Of a DNA stretch of 10,125 nucleotides, positions 1-5,071 are shown piece by piece. The position numbers were made by a program, and so were the translations under genes. The DNA is from UBA2336 sp964538575. GTDB lineage: Bacteria > Bacteroidota > Bacteroidia > Cytophagales > Cyclobacteriaceae. Position 1 is the stretch's first letter. Each line of letters opens with the position of its first letter. The stretch lies in contig CAZIGG010000108.1 of the NCBI GenBank assembly GCA_964538575.1, forward strand, positions 1 through 10,125, in the 5' to 3' direction. Under the pieces are notes generated by a model. The model searched no databases. It was not told the origin of the DNA and was given only the letters and a program-made list of their open reading frames with translations.

Positions 1-137
1 CACGACTAAGGTTATTCGGGGTCCGCTATCAATTCTCCAATTATTCAAAGAACGTTCTACCTGCCTCGTGGCTGATAAATGTGGTTTTTCAACCTGTACT
101 CCTGAAATCCTTCCAATTTCAGCCCTTTATTCATTTT
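1..137 (-). ncRNA. putative rRNA operon leader (5' part of pre-rRNA)
   Basis: Read on the minus strand, this stretch follows a good Bacteroidota promoter and has no open reading frame. It carries GTTCTTTGAA (complement of 44-53), which resembles the boxA antitermination element found in leaders just upstream of 16S rRNA in this phylum. The preceding bases make GAACGTTCTTTGAA. The 16S gene would begin beyond the left edge, so it is not seen. The identification rests on the promoter-plus-boxA pattern and on recollection of similar leaders. An mRNA leader is the alternative. Confidence 0.5.
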
Positions 138-144
138 GGGAGTG

Positions 145-176
145 CAAAGGTATGTGGACAGGGCACATAACGCAAG
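145..176 (-). promoter_or_regulatory. Bacteroidota-type promoter, probably for an rRNA operon
   Basis: On the minus strand TACCTTTG (complement of 145-152) is an exact match to the -7 consensus TAnnTTTG. A TTG (complement of 173-175) lies 20 bases upstream, the usual place of the -33 element. Further upstream, positions 182-207 are an A/T-rich tract placed like an UP element, as expected for a strong rRNA promoter. Transcription would start near 138 and run out of the left edge. It lies just past the purA stop on the same strand, so it is not a promoter for any gene inside the window. Confidence 0.6.
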
Positions 177-232
177 GGTCGCCAAAAAAAATTTTGTGTG
201 TTTTGTAAGCGTACTGATTATCAGTCCCTTAA

Positions 233-1510
233 TTAACCCTGATTTCGTAGAATTGTCTGCGTACGGTCAGGACCAGTGGAAATTATGGTGATTGGCACCC
301 CTAATTGCTGTTCCAGGAAGGTCACATACTGGAGCAATTCCGCAGGCAGTGTTTTCTCACCAATCCCTTTAAGATTCACATTCCAGCCCTTCATTTCCTT
401 ATAAACCGGGATGATCTTATCGTGGATTAATTCGTACGGAAGCGTTTCGGTTACTGATCCGTCCTTCAATTGATATTGCGTGCAAACTTTGATGGTAGAG
501 AAAATACTCAGCACATCAGCCTTCATCATAAGCAGTTGTGTTACCCCATTGATCATGATGGAATATTTTAAAGATGGGATATCAATCCAGCCGCAACGTC
601 TTGGCCGTCCGGTAGTTGATCCGAATTCATTTCCTTCCTTGCGAAGCTTATCGCCTTCTTCATCTAACAACTCCGTTGGGAAAGGACCACTACCCACGCG
701 GGTGCTGTAAGCTTTAAAGATTCCATACACTTCACCAATGTGACACGGAGCAACGCCTAAACCTGTGCAGGCTCCGGCTGTGACTGTGTTTGAACTGGTT
801 ACGAAAGGATAGCTTCCAAAGTCAATATCCAGCAATGAACCTTGCGCTCCTTCTGCCAAAATGGTTGAGCCTGAACTGATTTCTTTATTGATCAGGTATT
901 CGCTGTCTACTAATTTGAACTCTCTCAGGAAGTTAACCGAGTCCTGAAACTGTGCTTCAATCTCAGCCCAGTTGTATTCAATCTGATGAGCCTTGAGTAT
1001 TTCAAAATGTATATCGGTAAGCTTTTTAAACTTCTCCTGGAATTTATCTGAAAGAATATCACCTACCCGTAAACCCTGACGACCAATTTTATCCTGGTAA
1101 GAAGGGCCAATGCCTTTTAAGGTTGAACCAATTTTGTTATCGCCTTTTGCTTTTTCGTAAGCCTGATCCAACAACCGGTGCGTAGGGATAATTAATGTCG
1201 CTTTCTTCGAGATGAAGAGATTTTCCTTAACCTTCAGGTTAAACTTTTGCAGGCCTTCAATTTCTTTTTTGAAGACTATAGGGTCCAGCACTACACCGTT
1301 ACCAATAATGTTTCTTGTTTTCTCCCTAAATATCCCGGAAGGGATTTGATGCAGGACATGTTTTATGCCGTCAAATTCGAGTGTATGACCGGCATTCGGG
1401 CCACCCTGGAACCGGGCCACTACATCGTACTTGGGCGCAAGCACATCCACGATTTTGCCCTTGCCTTCATCACCCCACTGAAGGCCCAATAAAACATCTA
1501 CTTTGCTCAT
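233..1510 (-). CDS. purA: adenylosuccinate synthase
   Basis: PurA condenses IMP with aspartate, using GTP, to form adenylosuccinate, the first committed step from IMP to AMP, in the cytoplasm. The 425-residue product has the usual family length. Seen in the sequence: the N-terminal QWGDEGKGK at 11-19, with Asp14 as probable catalytic base; NAGHT at 39-43, with His42 as probable catalytic acid; a GSTLKGIGPSY segment near 128-138 in the IMP-binding region; TTGRPRRCGW near 299-308; and a C-terminal STGPDRTQT guanine-contact region. The ATG at 1510 gives the standard MSKVDVLLGLQWG start. It lies 4 bases after the stop of the STAS gene, so the two are almost certainly cotranscribed. No convincing intrinsic terminator is visible behind it. 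ppGpp is a known inhibitor of PurA in E. coli, which is relevant because rel lies upstream on the same strand. Confidence 0.97.
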   Translation of the reverse strand: MSKVDVLLGLQWGDEGKGKIVDVLAPKYDVVARFQGGPNAGHTLEFDGIKHVLHQIPSGIFREKTRNIIGNGVVLDPIVFKKEIEGLQKFNLKVKENLFISKKATLIIPTHRLLDQAYEKAKGDNKIGSTLKGIGPSYQDKIGRQGLRVGDILSDKFQEKFKKLTDIHFEILKAHQIEYNWAEIEAQFQDSVNFLREFKLVDSEYLINKEISSGSTILAEGAQGSLLDIDFGSYPFVTSSNTVTAGACTGLGVAPCHIGEVYGIFKAYSTRVGSGPFPTELLDEEGDKLRKEGNEFGSTTGRPRRCGWIDIPSLKYSIMINGVTQLLMMKADVLSIFSTIKVCTQYQLKDGSVTETLPYELIHDKIIPVYKEMKGWNVNLKGIGEKTLPAELLQYVTFLEQQLGVPITIISTGPDRTQTILRNQG

Positions 1511-1514
1511 GATC

Positions 1515-1853
1515 CTATTTTGCGAGGGTTAATGCCTCTTCTTCTGTTTTTGCAATCTGGAAAATTGCGTTCAATTTGGTGATAACCAGCAGCTTCTGTA
1601 CGCTTTCAGAAGGATTAAGCAAGAAAACTTCTCCATCCTTGTTGCGGAATTTTGTCAGAATGGTAATCAACACGCCAATTCCGCTGCTGTTGATGTAGCG
1701 AAGCTTTGAGATATCAATTACACATTTCAATACATTATCGTGAATGGCATCGGTCGCTTTTACCAAAATAGCCGCGCCATCGTTTTCGCCTATTAAATCT
1801 CCTTCGAGGCGAATGATCAGGACTTCCTTTTTTATTTCTGAACTGAATTTCAT
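1515..1853 (-). CDS. STAS-domain protein (anti-sigma factor antagonist-like)
   Basis: A single STAS domain of 112 residues with no other domain. This family includes SpoIIAA/RsbV proteins, which bind anti-sigma kinases in partner-switching pathways. The phosphorylatable-serine loop is visible as YINSSGIGVL at residues 53-62. The residue before the serine pair is Asn55 where SpoIIAA has Asp, and Ser56 would be the phosphate acceptor. I start it at the ATG at 1853 (MKFSSEIKK), not at an in-frame ATG 36 bases upstream that would overlap fur and add a basic non-family peptide (MRWRSH...). The chosen start is preceded by ATAACAAC, an A-rich leader typical where Shine-Dalgarno sites are not used. 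The gene sits 22 bp after fur and 4 bp before purA. Its kinase or phosphatase partners are not in the window, so its pathway is unknown. Confidence 0.85.
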   Translation of the reverse strand: MKFSSEIKKEVLIIRLEGDLIGENDGAAILVKATDAIHDNVLKCVIDISKLRYINSSGIGVLITILTKFRNKDGEVFLLNPSESVQKLLVITKLNAIFQIAKTEEEALTLAK

Positions 1854-1875
1854 GTTGTTATGATTTATGCGATGG

Positions 1876-2352
1876 CTACGCCACCTCATTTAACTTTTTG
1901 TTTTCGCAATCAGGTTTTGTGCAGGACGCATAGAGTATCAATGAATGATGGATCACATTGAACTGCAAAACTTCACCTGCCGTTTTCTGAATATTGTGAA
2001 TCCGCGGATCGCAAAATTCCACCACCTTGTGGCAGTCGGTACAGATCAAATGGTCGTGCTGCTTGCTGCCATGTGATTTCTCGTACTGCGCCAGGTTTTT
2101 CCCGAACTGGTGCTTGCTCACCAGCGCACATTCCACCAACAGATCAAGCGTATTGTAAACCGTGGCGCGGCTCACCATGTAATTTTTGTTTTTCATGCTG
2201 ATGTAAAGCTGCTCTACATCAAAATGGCCATCGCGGGTATAGATTTCTTCCAGTATGGCGTAACGCTCGGGCGTTTTACGCAATTCCTTGTTTTCGAGAT
2301 AAGCCGTGAAAATCCGCCTTACCTCCTCGTAAACTTTAGGGTTAAGTGCCAT
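1876..2352 (-). CDS. Fur-family metal-responsive transcriptional repressor
   Basis: A 158-residue winged-helix repressor followed by the Fur metal-binding and dimerisation domain. The recognition helix is VSRATVYNTLDLL at 60-72. Structural zinc ligands are Cys104, Cys107, Cys144 and Cys149, the complete CxxC...CxxxxC set. Candidate regulatory metal ligands are His43, Glu91, His99, His101 and Glu112. Position 112 lies in VVEF, where iron-sensing Fur proteins have Glu. Peroxide-sensing PerR has an Asp there (the VDF motif), so Fur is slightly favoured, but Zur or another specificity cannot be excluded from sequence alone. It is the first gene of the fur-STAS-purA cluster and has its own promoter-like site. 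The ATG at 2352 gives MALNPKVYEEV; residues 1-10 precede the conserved helix as expected. Confidence 0.88.
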   Translation of the reverse strand: MALNPKVYEEVRRIFTAYLENKELRKTPERYAILEEIYTRDGHFDVEQLYISMKNKNYMVSRATVYNTLDLLVECALVSKHQFGKNLAQYEKSHGSKQHDHLICTDCHKVVEFCDPRIHNIQKTAGEVLQFNVIHHSLILYASCTKPDCENKKLNEVA

Positions 2353-2365
2353 GGTGGTTAAAGGG

Positions 2366-2373
2366 CAAAGATA
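2366..2373 (-). promoter_or_regulatory. -7 element of the fur/STAS/purA promoter
   Basis: The minus strand reads TATCTTTG, an exact TAnnTTTG match, 13 bp before the fur ATG, so the leader would be very short. I see no clear TTG at -33; the region there is occupied by the iterated AATCC motif described separately. It would drive the compact fur-STAS-purA unit. Confidence 0.5.
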
Positions 2374-2411
2374 GATCAGGATTTGATCAGGATTAAGGGA
2401 TTTGCAGGATT
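2374..2411. repeat. iterated GGATT motif upstream of fur
   Basis: On the plus strand GGATT occurs four times, at 2379-2383, 2390-2394, 2398-2402 and 2407-2411 (steps of 11, 8 and 9 bases). Two of these lie in perfect 10-bp direct repeats GATCAGGATT (2374-2383 and 2385-2394). The array abuts the -7 element and covers where the -33 element and an operator would be. It could be a member of an AATCCTG-type dispersed repeat or a regulator-binding array. The sequence does not decide. Confidence 0.7.
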
Positions 2412-2436
2412 TTTATGATTAGGTCTCTTGCCAAAA

Positions 2437-4653
2437 CTACCCCTTTGAGTCGAAGCGACTCACTTTCACAATTCCTTCAACCTGCTGGAGTTTTTGGATA
2501 AGCTGCTCAAGATGACGGGTGTCATTTACGTAGAGCATAATCTCGCCTTCAAAAATGCCGGAATCGGTATGAATCGACATAGAGCTCATGTTCACTTTAA
2601 GCTCGTCAGAAATTATTTTAGAAATATCGTTGATTAAGCCTACCCGATCAGTTCCCTTAATTTTTACTCCCGTAAGGAATGCCACTTCGTGCTGCGATGT
2701 CCACTTGGCTTTTACCACCCGGTTACCGTGGTTGGAGAGCAACTCGGCAGAGTTCGGACAGTTTGTACGGTGAATTTTGATTCCTTCGTTTACCGTTACA
2801 AACCCAAACACATCATCGCCAGGGATTGGCGTGCAGCATTTGGCGAGCTTGTACTCCACCACATCCATATCTTCACCAATCAATAAGATATCATCGTAGC
2901 GGCCTTTTACTTTTTTGATCTCCTGCTCAATGACTTTAGGATCTGAAACTTCAATACCTGGCTTCGTCTTAAGCGCAGTGGCGGGCTTATAATCCTGGAA
3001 TTTCTTGATGTCGGTCGGATTAATAAATCCTTTGCCGATCCGATAGTATAAATCAATGTGGGTTGGTGCATTAAAGAATTCACGCATCTGATCAAATACA
3101 GCCTGTGATGGTTCAATCTTCATCTGCTTCAGCTTACGGAGGATGATTTCTTTTCCGTCTTCAGCAGCTTTTTTCTTCTCTTCTTTTAACGCATCCTTAA
3201 TACGGCCTTTAGCTTTCGAGGTAACGACAAAGCGCAGCCAGTCTTCATGCGGTTTTTGCTTGGATGAAGTAAGGATCTCAATCTGATCACCATTTTTCAG
3301 CACATAGTTAATGGGAACCAGCTTGGTATTGACTTTTGCTCCTATACATTTTGATCCAACCTGTGTGTGTATGTCAAATGCAAAATCAAGCGCAGTCGCT
3401 CCATGCGGAAGTGTTTTCAGTTCCCCTTTCGGAGTGAATACAAAAACTTCTTCACTGAATAAATTTCCGCGGAAATCATCTACAAAGTCGAGTGCGGAGT
3501 GGTCGTTTTGCTCGAGTGTATCGCGAACTTTTGCAAGCCATTTTTCAAGGTTTGATTCGTGGGCAGCAGCGCTCTCTTTGTATTTCCAATGCGCGGCATA
3601 GCCTTTTTCAGCGATATCATCCATTCTCCGGCTGCGGATCTGAACCTCAACCCACTGGCCGTTTTTAGCCATTACTGTTGTGTGCAGCGATTCGTAACCA
3701 TTTGCCCGCGGGGTACTAATCCAATCGCGAAGGCGGTCCGGATTTGGCGTATAAAAATCCGTAACAATTGAATACACCTGCCAGCAGACGGACTTTTCCA
3801 TTTCCTGCGGAGTTTCCAGAATAATTCTGATCGCAAACAGATCGTACACTTCTTCAAACGGAATATTTTGCTTGCGCATTTTATTCCAGATCGAGTTAAC
3901 AGATTTCGGGCGTCCTTTTATTTCATATTCAATTCCCAACTCGTCAAGTTCATCTACAATGGGTTGAGTGAACTGCTTGATAAATTTATTACGGCTGGCT
4001 CTTGTTTCATCAATGTTGCGCAAGATGGAATCGTAGGCCGGCCTGTCTGTAAAGCGTAAGTATAGATCTTCAAGCTCACTCTTGATCGCATTCAGTCCTA
4101 ACCGGTGCGCAAGCGGAGCATAGAGATAAATTGTTTCGGAAGATACTTTGAGCTGCTTGTTGCGGGGCATGCTATCCAGCGTGCGCATATTATGTAATCT
4201 GTCAGCAAGCTTGATGAGGATCACGCGGACATCATCCGAAAGCGTGAACAGCATCTTGCGGAAGTTTTCTGCCTGCTGAGAGGTTCCGTGTTCAAATACT
4301 CCGCGGATTTTGGTAAGGCCATCGACAATCGCAGCCACCTTCTTACCAAACATCTTTTCGATGTTGCCCAACTCCATGTCAGTGTCTTCCACCACATCGT
4401 GCAATAAGGCTGCAATAATGGAAGTTGTTCCCAGACCGATCTCTTCCACGCAAATCTGGGCAACGGCCAGCGGGTGGAAAATATAAGGTTCGCCCGATTT
4501 TCTGCGCATGTCTTTATGCGCCTCAAGCGAAATCGTAAAGGCTTTCTTGATAAACCGGGCATCTCCGTCTCTCAGCACCGGTTTCGCCTTGCGTAAAAGC
4601 TTGCGATACCGCCCGATTATCTCCCGTTTCTCCTGCTCAATATCAATGACCAT
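2437..4653 (-). CDS. rel: bifunctional (p)ppGpp synthetase/hydrolase (long RSH protein)
   Basis: This protein makes and degrades (p)ppGpp, the stringent-response alarmone, at the ribosome. At 738 residues it is a full-length RelA/SpoT homologue. In order: an HD hydrolase domain (about 25-200) with His60, His85-Asp86, Glu89-Asp90, Asp151 and Asn155, which looks intact; a synthetase domain (about 240-365) with GRPKSVNSIWNKM at 247-259, YDLFAIR at 270-276, YESLH at 320-324, EVQIR at 336-340 and GYAAHWKYK at 351-359, also intact; a TGS domain at 403-463; a Cys-containing conserved domain with KCCTPIPGD at 605-613 and HRTNCP at 628-633; and a C-terminal ACT domain at 661-733. Both active sites being present makes it bifunctional rather than a synthetase-only RelA. 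It reads divergently from the tRNA-Leu/tig region. Its ATG at 4653 gives MVIDIEQEKREI, with no obvious Shine-Dalgarno site. fur follows 84 bp downstream. Confidence 0.96.
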   Translation of the reverse strand: MVIDIEQEKREIIGRYRKLLRKAKPVLRDGDARFIKKAFTISLEAHKDMRRKSGEPYIFHPLAVAQICVEEIGLGTTSIIAALLHDVVEDTDMELGNIEKMFGKKVAAIVDGLTKIRGVFEHGTSQQAENFRKMLFTLSDDVRVILIKLADRLHNMRTLDSMPRNKQLKVSSETIYLYAPLAHRLGLNAIKSELEDLYLRFTDRPAYDSILRNIDETRASRNKFIKQFTQPIVDELDELGIEYEIKGRPKSVNSIWNKMRKQNIPFEEVYDLFAIRIILETPQEMEKSVCWQVYSIVTDFYTPNPDRLRDWISTPRANGYESLHTTVMAKNGQWVEVQIRSRRMDDIAEKGYAAHWKYKESAAAHESNLEKWLAKVRDTLEQNDHSALDFVDDFRGNLFSEEVFVFTPKGELKTLPHGATALDFAFDIHTQVGSKCIGAKVNTKLVPINYVLKNGDQIEILTSSKQKPHEDWLRFVVTSKAKGRIKDALKEEKKKAAEDGKEIILRKLKQMKIEPSQAVFDQMREFFNAPTHIDLYYRIGKGFINPTDIKKFQDYKPATALKTKPGIEVSDPKVIEQEIKKVKGRYDDILLIGEDMDVVEYKLAKCCTPIPGDDVFGFVTVNEGIKIHRTNCPNSAELLSNHGNRVVKAKWTSQHEVAFLTGVKIKGTDRVGLINDISKIISDELKVNMSSMSIHTDSGIFEGEIMLYVNDTRHLEQLIQKLQQVEGIVKVSRFDSKG

Positions 4654-4742
4654 TCTCTATAAACAGCTTTCCCCTTTTTTTTACTCCTTATATTACCAAC
4701 ATTAAAACGAAAAATCTTTATTCCTAAATTCAGAATAATGGA

Positions 4743-4750
4743 TAAATTTG
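4743..4750 (+). promoter_or_regulatory. -7 element for the tRNA-Leu/tig transcript
   Basis: TAAATTTG is an exact TAnnTTTG match on the plus strand. No clear TTG is seen about 20 bases upstream (TATT is there instead), so this is a partial promoter. It is the best candidate upstream of the tRNA-Leu array. If used, RNA would begin near 4757 and include the hairpin at 4764-4800, both 59-bp repeats and the tRNA. Confidence 0.45.
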
Positions 4751-4763
4751 CGCTCCTTTTTAG

Positions 4764-4800
4764 CAAATACCGCTGAAATATAGCGATCAGCGCATATTTG
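4764..4800 (+). other. inverted repeat / potential RNA hairpin before the repeat array
   Basis: CAAATA (4764-4769) pairs with TATTTG (4795-4800), and CGCTGA (4771-4776) pairs with TCAGCG (4787-4792). This leaves a small internal loop and a 10-base apical loop. No T-run follows, so it is not a classical terminator. It sits between the putative promoter and the tRNA-derived repeats. Confidence 0.45.
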
Positions 4801-4802
4801 GC

Positions 4803-4861
4803 AAAAAGCGGATGTGGCGTTCCCGATAGCTATCGGGATGGCAGCCGCAGCAGAGCTTAGT
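4803..4861 (+). repeat. tRNA-Leu 5'-half-derived tandem repeat, copy 1
   Basis: First of two identical 59-bp units. It opens with AAAAAGCGGATGTGGCGT, exactly the sequence that opens the true tRNA-Leu downstream (4921-4938). It then has the 18-bp palindrome TCCCGATAGCTATCGGGA (4821-4838) where the tRNA has AAT, returns to the tRNA sequence TGGCAGCCGC, and ends with a diverged AGCAGAGCTTAG matching the tRNA up to its UAG anticodon. The 3' half of the tRNA is absent, so it cannot be a working tRNA. It is best regarded as a partial tRNA pseudogene. Confidence 0.9.
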
Positions 4862-4920
4862 AAAAAGCGGATGTGGCGTTCCCGATAGCTATCGGGATGG
4901 CAGCCGCAGCAGAGCTTAGT
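4862..4920 (+). repeat. tRNA-Leu 5'-half-derived tandem repeat, copy 2
   Basis: Identical in all 59 bases to the preceding copy, with its palindrome at 4880-4897. It joins directly to the AAAAA that precedes the intact tRNA-Leu, so the three AAAAAGCGG starts at 4803, 4862 and 4921 are spaced exactly 59 bp apart. Perfect identity points to a recent duplication or to ongoing homogenisation. The palindrome could fold as a 7-bp stem with an AGCT loop. The flanking GCGG and CCGC could lengthen the stem. Confidence 0.9.
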
Positions 4921-4925
4921 AAAAA

Positions 4926-5007
4926 GCGGATGTGGCGTAATTGGCAGCCGCGCCAGACTTAGGATCTGGTGCCGTAAGGCGTGGGGGTTCGAGTCCCTTC
5001 ATCCGCA
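4926..5007 (+). tRNA. tRNA-Leu (anticodon UAG)
   Basis: An 82-nt class II cloverleaf. The acceptor stem GCGGATG (4926-4932) pairs perfectly with CATCCGC (5000-5006), followed by discriminator A5007, required for leucine identity. The D-stem is GCG/CGC. The anticodon stem CCAGA/TCTGG (4953-4957, 4965-4969) holds loop CTTAGGA with anticodon TAG at 4960-4962. The long variable arm has stem GCC/GGC. The T-stem GGGGG/CCCTT (two G-U pairs) holds loop TTCGAGT. The 3' CCA is not encoded. It reads CUN leucine codons. Confidence 0.96.
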
Positions 5008-5013
5008 CAACGT

Positions 5014-5051
5014 GAACCCTCGCTCCATTTCGGTGTGAGGGTTCTTGATTT
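5014..5051 (+). terminator. stem-loop after tRNA-Leu, possible terminator or processing site
   Basis: GAACCCTCGC (5014-5023) pairs with GTGAGGGTTC (5035-5044) in a 10-bp stem with one G-U pair and an 11-base loop. The tail TTGATTT is only moderately U-rich. It may end the tRNA transcript, or be a stable hairpin that bounds the tRNA 3' end within a longer transcript running into tig. Confidence 0.55.
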
Positions 5052-5071
5052 AAACACAAAACTGAATTGCT

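Noticed and set aside
213..225. ACTGATTATCAGT as the purA terminator
   Set aside because: The arms touch with only one central base, which is too short a loop for an RNA hairpin. The T-run on the minus strand lies about 20 bp further on.
1854..1889. Longer STAS protein starting inside fur
   Set aside because: The added 12 residues (MRWRSH...) lie mostly in fur coding sequence and the fur/STAS gap and do not belong to the STAS fold. ATG at 1853 is better placed.
4697..4704. TAATGTTG on the minus strand as the rel promoter
   Set aside because: One mismatch to TAnnTTTG and no good -33 element; too weak to list as a feature.
4803..4920. The 59-bp repeats as a CRISPR array
   Set aside because: There are no spacers: the units abut directly and are entirely identical. 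Their sequence is explained by the adjacent tRNA plus a palindrome.
4803..5007. Attachment site scar of an integrative element at tRNA-Leu
   Set aside because: Integrases normally duplicate the 3' end of the tRNA. Here only the 5' half is repeated, and there is no integrase or foreign gene nearby.
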